A stretch of DNA of 10,685 nucleotides, taken from the NCBI GenBank assembly GCA_011391345.1, contig JAABQR010000068.1, positions 1 to 10,685 on the forward strand, in the 5' to 3' direction. The notes beneath the pieces are model-generated. The model saw nothing but the letters and a program-made list of their open reading frames with translations. It was not told where the DNA came from and did no database searches. This DNA is from Methanobacteriota archaeon (GTDB lineage Archaea > Thermoplasmatota > Thermoplasmata > UBA10834). The position numbers and the translations under genes are program-made. Below are positions 1 through 5,620 of the stretch, one piece after another. Within the stretch, counting starts at the first letter, position 1. The number at the start of each line of letters is the position of its first letter.

Positions 1-217
1 ATTTGAGTATCACGATGTCCCCAACGGATCCGATCCATCTGAACGGCACGTTGACGGACTTCGACCCTTCCACCAGTAGTGGGTTCGTGCCACTTATGAA
101 CAACCCTTGGACCTTGTTCTCGTCGACTTCGACGACCAAGTTGGAGATGTTCCCCAGGTAGGTGCCCTGGTTCGTGTAGACCTGCAGACCAATCATATCA
201 GAAGCTTCTGTGAGCAT
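1..217 (-). CDS. PRC-barrel domain protein (partial, C-terminus off window)
   Basis: The minus strand is open from an ATG at 217 to the window edge, giving 72 residues that begin MLTEASDMIGLQVYTNQGTY. The order is typical of the small archaeal PRC-barrel proteins: a short N-terminal segment, a 'G..V.T..G.YLG' strand, a 'VEVDENKVQGLFIS' strand, then NPLLVEG and VNVPFRWIGSVGDIVIL. These are stand-alone single-barrel proteins of roughly 80 residues, so only the last few residues are probably missing. The PRC-barrel fold occurs in RNA-processing and photosynthetic proteins; the role of the archaeal single-domain form is unsettled, with RNA or partner-protein binding suspected. A TATA-like box lies 38 bases upstream. 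The gene is divergent from the thioredoxin. The family call is firm; any function is inference. Confidence 0.85.
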   Translation of the reverse strand, partial: MLTEASDMIGLQVYTNQGTYLGNISNLVVEVDENKVQGLFISGTNPLLVEGSKSVNVPFRWIGSVGDIVILK

Positions 218-250
218 CCGGCATCCCTGCGACCGTATCGCAATCCTGTC

Positions 251-259
251 TTTAAATAG
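251..259 (-). promoter_or_regulatory. TATA-like box for the PRC-barrel gene
   Basis: Read on the minus strand the bases are CTATTTAAA, a good archaeal TATA box. Its centre is about 38 bases ahead of the ATG at 217, which would put the transcript start near 229 and leave a leader of about a dozen bases. Confidence 0.55.
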
Positions 260-397
260 TTTGTCCAGTCCAGTATCTCGTCCTCCAAGACTATGTCTTG
301 GACACAAGAACGCAGCGGGAGCGAACAGGTTCGACGCAATGATTAAGTACGGAGGCCGTGTACGGTAATGCGTAAGAGAGGCACAAGCGTGCATTTC
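260..397. other. Divergent intergenic region, no gene seen
   Basis: This stretch separates the PRC-barrel and thioredoxin promoters. I see no tRNA-like cloverleaf and no credible small gene. The only short frame from an ATG (293, 17 codons) has no ribosome binding site. A weak A/T patch (GATTAAGTA, 341-349) could be the thioredoxin TATA box, and an imperfect palindrome (GTACGG-AGG-CCGTGTAC, 347-363) lies beside it. Confidence 0.4.
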
Positions 398-402
398 CGG
401 TG
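398..402 (+). promoter_or_regulatory. Shine-Dalgarno site setting the thioredoxin start
   Basis: GGTGA ends six bases before the ATG at 409. It matches the anti-SD of archaeal 16S rRNA and overlaps the in-frame GTG at 400, so it favours the ATG over the GTG. Confidence 0.6.
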
Positions 403-408
403 AAGCAG

Positions 409-819
409 ATGTCCGAGCTCGATGAGATTCGACAGAGAAAGATGCAGGAGATGATGAAGGTGGCAGACTCGACCCCGTCTGGGGGCAATGGATATCCAGA
501 TTCGCCAGTCGTTGTGACTGATTCCGACTTCGATGAGACCGTGAACAAGTACCCTCTGGTGGTCGTGGACTGCTGGGCCCCGTGGTGCGGCCCGTGCAGG
601 ATGCTGTCCCCCACAGTGGATGCTATGGCCAAGGACTACAAGGGCAAGGTCGTTTTCGCGAAACTCAACACGGATGAGAGCATCGAGACGGCCAGCAAGT
701 TCAGGGTCATGAGCATCCCGACGCTGCTGTACTTCAAGGGCGGCAAGCTCGTCGACAAGTCCGTGGGCGCCCTTCCACGCCCGATGCTCGAATCGCAGGT
801 GAAGAAGCACCTGCAGTGA
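409..819 (+). CDS. trxA: Thioredoxin with N-terminal helical extension
   Basis: Encodes 136 residues from the ATG at 409. The active site WAPWCGPCRM (CGPC at residues 60-63) and the cis-proline loop SIPTLLYF (Pro104) are intact, so it should act as a cytosolic dithiol-disulfide reductase. The thioredoxin domain covers about residues 33-136. The first 20 residues, MSELDEIRQRKMQEMMKVAD, are a charged helix followed by a Gly/Pro/Ser-rich linker. That helix resembles the N-terminus of archaeal PDCD5-type proteins and is extra to the usual ~105-residue thioredoxin. A GTG at 400 would add three residues, but the GGTGA site fits the ATG better. No thioredoxin reductase is adjacent. The domain is certain; the role of the extension is unknown. 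Confidence 0.95.
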   Translation: MSELDEIRQRKMQEMMKVADSTPSGGNGYPDSPVVVTDSDFDETVNKYPLVVVDCWAPWCGPCRMLSPTVDAMAKDYKGKVVFAKLNTDESIETASKFRVMSIPTLLYFKGGKLVDKSVGALPRPMLESQVKKHLQ

Positions 820-853
820 ATCACTATAAACCCCATAGTCCCCCACTTCCCCC

Positions 854-859
854 TTTTTT
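854..859 (+). terminator. T-run, possible archaeal terminator after thioredoxin
   Basis: Six consecutive T residues lie 35 bases past the thioredoxin stop, after a pyrimidine-rich stretch. Archaeal RNA polymerase terminates on short T-runs without needing a hairpin. The next gene appears to have its own promoter, which fits a stop here. Confidence 0.4.
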
Positions 860-896
860 CAACCACGCTCAACAGCGCCAGCCATGTACTGGGAAA

Positions 897-906
897 GAGT
901 AAAATC
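897..906 (+). promoter_or_regulatory. Possible TATA box for the OsmC-like gene
   Basis: GAGTAAAATC is an A-rich patch about 35 bases before the ATG at 936, the spacing expected for a short-leader archaeal transcript. A second candidate, CTATAAA at 824-830, is a better match but would give a leader of roughly 80 bases. Confidence 0.3.
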
Positions 907-935
907 GGTGGCATGTGTTTGCATGCCCGATACGC

Positions 936-1349
936 ATGGACTTCGTTTCGAAGGTCTCGTATGGCGACGCCTATCCTGCCAAGATGGAGTGCCAGAACGG
1001 CATGTCACTGGACTATTCTCCGCCTGTGGAGTTCGGTGGCGCGAAGGGTCCGATGACTCCTGAGGACGCATTCGTAGGCTCGGCGAACATGTGCTTCCAG
1101 ATAGTCTTCAGATCCGTGGCCCAGGGGTTGGGCATGAGCCTGCTCGACTATAGCTGCAAGGCTGTCGGGGACCTCCAGACGGTGGACGGTTTCAAGAAGT
1201 TCGTAAGGATCAACCTGTATCCCGAGATGAGGTTCGCTGAAGGCGCGAGGACCGAGAACATCCAGAAGGCAATCGATGCGACGAAGAAGAGATGTCTCGT
1301 GACAAACTCCATGGGCTGCGAAGTCGTGGTCGAGCCCAGGGTTCTCTGA
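936..1349 (+). CDS. OsmC/Ohr-family thiol peroxidase-like protein
   Basis: Encodes 137 residues from the ATG at 936, or 144 from a GTG at 915. OsmC-family proteins reduce organic hydroperoxides in the cytosol with two cysteines. Family features are present in order: an N-terminal strand (DFVSKVSYG), the PVEFGG segment before the helical part, PEDAFVGSANMC with the first cysteine (Cys53), and KRCLVTNSM with the second (Cys120), followed by the VVVEP strand. I chose the ATG because OsmC proteins normally begin at that first strand and a TATA-like patch sits at leaderless distance; GGTG at 907-910 could instead serve the GTG. It is followed after nine bases by a glutamine amidotransferase-like gene, almost certainly co-transcribed. 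The family is clear; the substrate is not known. Confidence 0.88.
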   Translation: MDFVSKVSYGDAYPAKMECQNGMSLDYSPPVEFGGAKGPMTPEDAFVGSANMCFQIVFRSVAQGLGMSLLDYSCKAVGDLQTVDGFKKFVRINLYPEMRFAEGARTENIQKAIDATKKRCLVTNSMGCEVVVEPRVL

Positions 1350-1358
1350 GGCAGTATC

Positions 1359-2099
1359 ATGTGCAGGATGGTTGGTGTCGTCTTCCGGGAACGGCCGAGC
1401 ATCGATGCGTTCAGGGACCTTCAGCACGTGGCAGAGGTCGGGCGCGTCCCCGAACAGGGGGATGAGCTGCCTGGTCACAGGGACGGCTGGGGCATCGCGT
1501 CTTTCGGGGCAGGGTCACCGAGATACATGGGCCGTAGCGAGCGGCCGATGCATATGGACCCGTCGTACGATTCCGCCCTCCGCGATGTCGCCTCTCTGGT
1601 CGGTCCGGGCATTGCAGTCGTCCACGCTAGGCGCGGTTCCGAAGGCTCCACATCGTTGGTCAACACACACCCTTTCGTCTCGGACGGGATCGTATTCGCG
1701 CACAACGGCACCGTGAGATCGTTCCACCCTGAGACGACGAGGAAGGCCAAGGGGCAGACGGACAGCGAGAGGCTATTCATGGCCCTTTTGGACAGATATG
1801 ATGAGAAGAAGGACCTCGGGAGCGCCTTGAAGTCCCTGGTCCGTGAGGACGTCCACGGACACGATTACTCGGCGGTCATCCTCATGGTCTCAGATGGCAG
1901 GACCTTGCTCGGATACCGAGGTTACTCTGAGGAGAAGAACGCGTGGTACTATGGCCTGAATGTGTCAAGGTGCCCCGGCATCGTGACTCTCTTCCAGGAG
2001 ACCATCCAGGGCTACGCGGGCGAAGTCGGCCATGTCAGCAACGGCGAGATGGTCGCAGTCAATCTCGAACTCGAAGTGCGGAAGGAGCGGTTGCTCTAA
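1359..2099 (+). CDS. Class II glutamine amidotransferase-like protein (GATase_4/YafJ-EgtC type)
   Basis: Encodes 246 residues with the Ntn-hydrolase glutaminase signature. The start is MCRMVGVVF, so removal of the initiator Met would expose Cys2 as the N-terminal nucleophile. Further motifs are HRDGWGIASF (40-49), HARRGS (89-94), THPF (103-106), FAHNGTV (113-119) and the TDSE helix (134-137). Stand-alone members of this group hydrolyse gamma-glutamyl bonds or transfer ammonia (YafJ, EgtC, Dug3), and no synthetase domain is attached here. The product is cytosolic. It follows the OsmC-like gene by nine bases, and GAGG overlapping that stop can serve as ribosome binding site, so a shared role in thiol or glutamyl-compound metabolism is possible. 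The 3' end is convergent with the XRE regulator, the two stop codons overlapping by four bases. The substrate is unknown. Confidence 0.88.
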   Translation: MCRMVGVVFRERPSIDAFRDLQHVAEVGRVPEQGDELPGHRDGWGIASFGAGSPRYMGRSERPMHMDPSYDSALRDVASLVGPGIAVVHARRGSEGSTSLVNTHPFVSDGIVFAHNGTVRSFHPETTRKAKGQTDSERLFMALLDRYDEKKDLGSALKSLVREDVHGHDYSAVILMVSDGRTLLGYRGYSEEKNAWYYGLNVSRCPGIVTLFQETIQGYAGEVGHVSNGEMVAVNLELEVRKERLL

Positions 2100-2620
2100 C
2101 TCTCGGACTTCCTCGCGGCCAGTCTGATGGCCTCGGTGACGCTGTCCCTGGGCATTATGGTGGCGATCGGCAGGTCGACCACACGCTCAACAGTCGCACT
2201 CACGATGGGTGCACACACGATCGCGACGGCCCCGTCCCTCTCAGCTCTTATCGCAGCGACAATCGCGTCCTCGATTGTTGAGGCTGGGTACTCTCGCACG
2301 CGCACGCTCGTGTCCCCTATCGACACTGACCTCTCCTCCACCTCGTCCAGCACGTGCCGTGCAGCCACTACCGCGATGAAGTTGCCCGATCTGAGCCCTT
2401 CGGCCTCCCTCAGGGCGTTCACGATCTTCCGGAGTATGCCGAGACTGGGCGACCTGTTCTCGTTGGTTATCTTGTACAGTGTGCTCGGGGAGACCCCCGC
2501 CTTCTTCGCGAGGTCCTGTACGCTCATGCCTAGTTCCTCGAGCGCCTCTCCGAGAGCGACCTTGAAAGCCTCGTCGGACCTCATGGCGCCCGCGATGACT
2601 TTCCTAGATGCGTCTTTCAT
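2096..2620 (-). CDS. XRE-family transcriptional regulator with C-terminal sensor-like domain
   Basis: Encodes 174 residues ending in TAG. Residues about 21-75 form a Cro/C1-type helix-turn-helix: LGMSVQDLAKKAGVSPSTLY, with recognition helix SPSTLYKITN, then a SPSLGILRKIVNAL helix. A short linker leads to a C-terminal alpha/beta domain (about 80-170) with FIAVVAARHV, an EDAIVAAIRAERDGA helix, then AIVCAPIVSATVERVVDLPI and a final helix. This layout recalls ligand-sensing domains such as the PrpR N-terminal domain, an analogy I infer from pattern only. The start at 2620 sits about 34 bases from a TATA box, so the mRNA is nearly leaderless. It is divergent from the ABC importer operon and is its most likely regulator, probably also controlling itself through the palindrome at its own promoter. 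Confidence 0.85.
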   Translation of the reverse strand: MKDASRKVIAGAMRSDEAFKVALGEALEELGMSVQDLAKKAGVSPSTLYKITNENRSPSLGILRKIVNALREAEGLRSGNFIAVVAARHVLDEVEERSVSIGDTSVRVREYPASTIEDAIVAAIRAERDGAVAIVCAPIVSATVERVVDLPIATIMPRDSVTEAIRLAARKSES

Positions 2621-2649
2621 GTTTCCGACATGTGCAAATAACCGTGGCT

Positions 2650-2658
2650 CTATTTATA
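2650..2658 (-). promoter_or_regulatory. TATA box of the XRE regulator
   Basis: On the minus strand the bases are TATAAATAG, a near-ideal archaeal TATA box. Its centre is 34 bases from the ATG at 2620, predicting a leader of under ten bases, consistent with the absence of a ribosome binding site. Confidence 0.65.
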
Positions 2659-2667
2659 CAGTTGTAT
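2656..2667. promoter_or_regulatory. Palindrome overlapping the regulator's TATA box (candidate operator)
   Basis: ATACA-GT-TGTAT is a perfect inverted repeat with five-base arms and a two-base centre. Its left arm overlaps the TATA box, so a bound dimer would block TBP/TFB. This fits autorepression by the XRE protein, which is inference. Confidence 0.4.
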
Positions 2668-2673
2668 CATTTG

Positions 2674-2712
2674 GGTGGCACTAATCTCCAAAGGATTTAA
2701 TAAGCTGCCACC
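2674..2712. promoter_or_regulatory. Inverted repeat bracketing the importer promoter (candidate operator)
   Basis: GGTGGCA (2674-2680) and TGCCACC (2706-2712) are perfect seven-base inverted arms. Their centres are 32 bases apart, about three helical turns, and they flank the TATA box of the importer operon. Two sites on the same DNA face on either side of a promoter suit a regulator that loops or excludes TBP. Binding is not shown. Confidence 0.4.
2695..2703 (+). promoter_or_regulatory. TATA box of the ABC importer operon
   Basis: ATTTAATAA preceded by purine-rich AAAGG (2690-2694, a possible BRE). The centre is about 40 bases before the ATG at 2739. That predicts a transcript start near 2724, just ahead of the ribosome binding site AGGGGAG (2728-2734). 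Confidence 0.55.
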
Positions 2713-2738
2713 GATTGACGTCATCATAGGGGAGCCAT

Positions 2739-3854
2739 ATGGAGAAGAGAATCCTAGTGTTGGCAATCGTAGTCGCGGCCGCGATAGTACTTGCAGGTGT
2801 CGCCACAGCGCTCTATCTGGGCAGCGGCTCCGACGAAGGTAGTGTCAGCTATGTGACCATGGCCCCAAACCTCATGGACGGCTGGCTCGCTTCGAACCAG
2901 TCGGACGCGTACATCGCGTGGGAGCCCTACGTATCCTCGTCAGTGGTCGCCGGCACGGGGCGTGTGATCATGTGGACGAATGAGATCATGCCCAACCATC
3001 CGTGTTGCGTCGTGGCTGTGTCGGAGGACTTCCTGGACTCCCCTGACGGGGCCGACCTCACCGCCAGGTTCCTGAAGGCCCACATCGAGGCGAACAGGTG
3101 GATGGCGGATGCCCTGGCGGACCCTGAGGGAGCGAACTACAGCCTCCTTCTCGATATGGCCGCGGATTTCACCTTGCGCAGCCAGGCCGTGGTTGAGGAA
3201 GGGCTCGGACACGTGGAGTTCGGGTACGAGATGAGCGATGACTTCCTCTCCGCGCTGACGCAGTTCACTGACATGTACATCGAGTCAAACATCATCACCA
3301 ACGACACACTCTCTGGCCTTGGTTACGCCGATGCTAGCGAGTTCATTGACGACTACGTCGACGAGTCGTTCCTCGTGACCGCCGATTCTGTCGAACCTAG
3401 CCCGACGATCATGAACCCTGCGGACGAGGATGCCATGAGGTTGGGATATCTGTCTGGCGACCTCCATCAGTTGGCGCAGTTCGTGGCACAGAACGATACC
3501 GTGGGCGGAGGGGAGAAGGACCTGTTCGAGACCTACGGCCTGAACGTGGATCCACTGTCTCCATATGCTAACGGTGGAGCGGTCATGGATGCGTTCAACC
3601 TCGGCGATATCGACATCGGCTACCTGGGAGCCCCTCCGGCGATCCAGAAGCATGCCAACCTCGGCACCCCGGTCCGGATAGTCGCACAGGCCAACAGCGA
3701 GGGTAGCGGCATCGTAGTCCATGTCGACAGCGACATTCACACGCTCGAGGACCTCGTGGGCAGGACCGTGGCCACACCTGGGGAAACGAGCATCCAGCAC
3801 CTGCTCTTGAGGATGGCCCTGGAGAGGGAGGGCATCCCGTTCGTGAAGGCGTGA
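2739..3854 (+). CDS. ABC transporter substrate-binding protein, apparently circularly permuted (NMT1/SsuA/TauA type)
   Basis: Encodes 371 residues. Residues 5-27 are a hydrophobic membrane anchor with no lipobox cysteine, so the domain should face outside, held by the N-terminus. Residues 36-205 match the part of NitT/TauT-type binding proteins that normally follows the middle of the protein: TMAPNLMDGWLAS, SDAYIAWEPYVSS, EIMPNHPCCVVAVSEDFL and the FLKAHIEANRWM helix. Residues 232-371 match the part that normally comes first: MRLGYLSGDLHQLAQFVA, YGLNV, NGGAVMDAFNLGDIDIGYLG, RIVAQANSEGSGIVV, LEDLVGRTVATPG, SIQHLLLRMALEREG. The order is therefore reversed, and the C-terminus would join the beginning to give a normal lobe. 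Between the halves is an acidic linker (206-231). The frame is intact and no normal second half follows the stop. The ligand is unknown; nitrate, sulfonate, taurine or a pyrimidine precursor are possibilities for this family. Confidence 0.9.
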   Translation: MEKRILVLAIVVAAAIVLAGVATALYLGSGSDEGSVSYVTMAPNLMDGWLASNQSDAYIAWEPYVSSSVVAGTGRVIMWTNEIMPNHPCCVVAVSEDFLDSPDGADLTARFLKAHIEANRWMADALADPEGANYSLLLDMAADFTLRSQAVVEEGLGHVEFGYEMSDDFLSALTQFTDMYIESNIITNDTLSGLGYADASEFIDDYVDESFLVTADSVEPSPTIMNPADEDAMRLGYLSGDLHQLAQFVAQNDTVGGGEKDLFETYGLNVDPLSPYANGGAVMDAFNLGDIDIGYLGAPPAIQKHANLGTPVRIVAQANSEGSGIVVHVDSDIHTLEDLVGRTVATPGETSIQHLLLRMALEREGIPFVKA

Positions 3855-3886
3855 GCCCCCAAACGTCTATCTCTGGACAAGTCATT

Positions 3887-3892
3887 GGTGAG
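3887..3892 (+). promoter_or_regulatory. Shine-Dalgarno site setting the permease start
   Basis: GGTGAG ends four bases before the ATG at 3897, the same spacing seen at the other well-marked starts here. It is too close to the alternative ATG at 3894 and overlaps the in-frame TTG (3885) and GTG (3888). Confidence 0.5.
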
Positions 3893-3896
3893 CATG

Positions 3897-4736
3897 ATGC
3901 CCGGAAGCTCCGTCCTGCTGGCCAGGGTCAAAGATGCTGTCGTGGCCAATTGGGTCAAATTGGCCCTGGGCATTGTATCGGTGTCCATATTCATCGCCTC
4001 GTGGGCGATCGTGTCCCTCTACCTATCAGAATCGGGCAGCTCGCTGTCTCCCTTTGTTCCAGGTCCGAGGCTGGTCGCTGAAGCGTTCCTGAGTTCATTC
4101 GTCGATTCGGTCCCTGGGCTCACCGGCATCAGGATGGGAGACATGATCGCATCCAGTATGATTCGCATCTTCTGGGGTTTCCTGTTGGCCATGTTGGTCG
4201 CCCTCCCCATGGGGTTGGCCATGGGCTCATTCAAGACTCTGGAGTCGATGGGCAAGCCGCTCGTCGAGGTATTCAGGCCGATACCTCCGCTTGCATGGGT
4301 CCCGGTCTTCCTGATGGTGTTCAAGAGCTTCTGGGGCCCGATAGGCATCGTGTTCTTGGGGGTGTTCTTCCCCATCCTGCTGAACGTGATATTCGGGGTG
4401 AAGAGCGTTGACCAGAGGCTTGTCGACGCGGCCCGAACACTCGGAGCCAAGAGGAGCGCGGTCTTCACTAAGGTCGTCATGCCCGCCATCGTGCCCTACA
4501 TGATGACGGGGATCAAGGTCGGTCTCGGCGTCGGCTGGATGTGTATCGTGGCTGCGGAGATGATGCCGATCCAGAGTGGTACGGGCGTCGGATACTATGT
4601 CTGGCTCTCGGCTGACTATTCAAGATATGACTTCATGTACGCCACCATGCTCGTTATCGGTCTCCTCAGCATCCTGACAACTGGCGTCGCTGAGTTGATC
4701 GAGAAGAGGGTGTCCCGATGGATGGGGATCAGATGA
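3897..4736 (+). CDS. ABC transporter permease (nitrate/sulfonate/taurine type)
   Basis: Encodes 279 residues from the ATG at 3897, close to the usual length for SsuC/TauC-type permeases. Hydrophobic spans are visible near residues 22-42, 85-112, 136-145, 149-168, 200-222 and 248-266, about six membrane helices. The cytoplasmic EAA loop that docks on the ATPase is at about 177-200 (DAARTLGAKRSAVFTKVVMP), with the conserved Gly and the closing Pro in place. The motif EVFRPIPPLAWVP before it is also typical of this subfamily. It lies 42 bases after the binding protein and overlaps the ATPase start by four bases (ATGA), so all three genes form one operon. Two copies would form the channel. The family is certain; the substrate is not. 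Confidence 0.93.
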   Translation: MPGSSVLLARVKDAVVANWVKLALGIVSVSIFIASWAIVSLYLSESGSSLSPFVPGPRLVAEAFLSSFVDSVPGLTGIRMGDMIASSMIRIFWGFLLAMLVALPMGLAMGSFKTLESMGKPLVEVFRPIPPLAWVPVFLMVFKSFWGPIGIVFLGVFFPILLNVIFGVKSVDQRLVDAARTLGAKRSAVFTKVVMPAIVPYMMTGIKVGLGVGWMCIVAAEMMPIQSGTGVGYYVWLSADYSRYDFMYATMLVIGLLSILTTGVAELIEKRVSRWMGIR

Positions 4737-5518
4737 GCGCCTGCATCGAGATCCGCGGCCTCTCGAAGGTGTTCTCATCCGCGAAACGGCGTGTGGTAGC
4801 CCTGTCCGGTCTGGACCTCGAGGTCGCAGACGGCGAGTTTGTCTGCCTCCTGGGCCCGTCGGGGTGCGGCAAGACGACCGTCCTGAGGATAATCGCCGGT
4901 CTAGAGCCAGCCACGGGGGGCGAGGTCATGGTCCACGGGAAGAGGGTGGACTCCGCAGGCCCTGAGAGGGGCATGGTGTTCCAGGAGTTCGCGCTGTTCC
5001 CTTGGCGCACGGTGCGGAGGAACATCGAGTTCGGACCTGAGATAAGGAACGTCCCCGAGAAGCAGAGGCACGAGACATCCTCTAAGTTGATCGACCTCGT
5101 CGGCCTGAAGGGCTTCGAAGACGCGCACCCGGACGAGTTGTCTGGTGGGATGAAGCAGCGGGTGGGCATAGCCCGGGCGCTCGCGAACGAACCCACGGTC
5201 CTCCTCATGGACGAGCCGTTCGGTTCGCTCGACGCGCAGACGCGAAACCTGATGCAGAAGGAACTGCTGAGGATATGGTCCGCGACCAGGAAGACTGTCC
5301 TGTTCGTCACCCACTCGGTCGATGAGGCGGTCTTCCTCGCCGACAGGATCGTGGTCATGACGGCGAGGCCGGGGAAGGTCAGGGAGGTCATACCCGTGTC
5401 GCTGCAGCGGCCCAGGGACCGTACGAGCGCGGAGTTCATCGCCGTTAGGGGCAGGGTCCTGGCGGAACTCGATGAGGAGTTCGAGAAGGCCAGGGAGAAG
5501 GAGCTGTCCCCCGACTGA
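4733..5518 (+). CDS. ABC transporter ATP-binding protein (nitrate/sulfonate/taurine type)
   Basis: Encodes 261 residues and carries every nucleotide-binding motif: Walker A GPSGCGKTT (41-49), Q-loop VFQEFALFPW with Gln84, signature LSGGMKQR (136-143), Walker B VLLMDEP (156-162), D-loop SLD (165-167) and switch histidine in VTHSVDEA (His194). FPWRTV after the Q-loop and the RPRDR segment near the C-terminus are typical of the SsuB/TauB/NrtD group. It acts on the inner face of the membrane, driving import through the upstream permease. The ATG at 4733 overlaps the permease stop and is preceded by GGGGA (4724-4728); a second ATG at 4718 would add five residues without a better ribosome site. It is the last gene of the operon. 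Confidence 0.95.
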   Translation: MSACIEIRGLSKVFSSAKRRVVALSGLDLEVADGEFVCLLGPSGCGKTTVLRIIAGLEPATGGEVMVHGKRVDSAGPERGMVFQEFALFPWRTVRRNIEFGPEIRNVPEKQRHETSSKLIDLVGLKGFEDAHPDELSGGMKQRVGIARALANEPTVLLMDEPFGSLDAQTRNLMQKELLRIWSATRKTVLFVTHSVDEAVFLADRIVVMTARPGKVREVIPVSLQRPRDRTSAEFIAVRGRVLAELDEEFEKAREKELSPD

Positions 5519-5522
5519 CCTG

Positions 5523-5570
5523 CTCACCGGAAGGTGTGAGACAGCCCATGCTCCTCCGGCCCCGGAGCAT
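5523..5570. other. Two short hairpins after the importer operon
   Basis: CTCAC/GTGAG (5523-5527 with 5536-5540) and ATGCTCC/GGAGCAT (5548-5554 with 5564-5570, nine-base loop) can fold as stem-loops in the 102-base gap after the ATPase. No T-run follows, so they are not typical archaeal terminators. They may protect or mark the mRNA end, or be fortuitous in GC-rich DNA. Confidence 0.3.
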
Positions 5571-5580
5571 CCGACAGTCG

Positions 5581-5591
5581 AGCATAATGCT
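5581..5591. promoter_or_regulatory. Palindrome before the winged-helix regulator (candidate operator)
   Basis: AGCAT-A-ATGCT is a perfect inverted repeat. It abuts a weak TATA-like patch (CTTAACTAA, 5590-5598) that is about 27 bases ahead of the ATG at 5621, the spacing of a leaderless start. A bound dimer there could control the gene that follows. Confidence 0.35.
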
Positions 5592-5620
5592 TAACTAATC
5601 TCCATCCCTTTCCATAAACT

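Noticed and set aside
260..408. tRNA or small RNA in the divergent gap
   Set aside because: No T-loop, anticodon arm or acceptor pairing could be found, and the short palindrome is too weak to call an RNA gene.
2127..2684. Plus-strand open frame of 185 codons, opposite the XRE regulator
   Set aside because: The minus strand gives a clear helix-turn-helix with its own TATA box. The plus-strand product is a Ser/Thr/Ala-rich translation with no motif.
2739..3854. Binding protein as a frameshifted or truncated pseudogene
   Set aside because: The frame is continuous from an anchored start with a ribosome site to the stop, both halves keep their motifs, and no leftover half lies in another frame before the permease.
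4729..5439. Long open frame (236 codons) on the minus strand, opposite the ATPase gene
   Set aside because: The opposite strand encodes an ATPase with every canonical motif. The antisense product shows no domain, and long antisense frames are common in GC-rich DNA.
5548..5570. Intrinsic terminator after the ABC operon
   Set aside because: The stem is followed by GC-rich sequence with no T-run, which does not fit archaeal termination.
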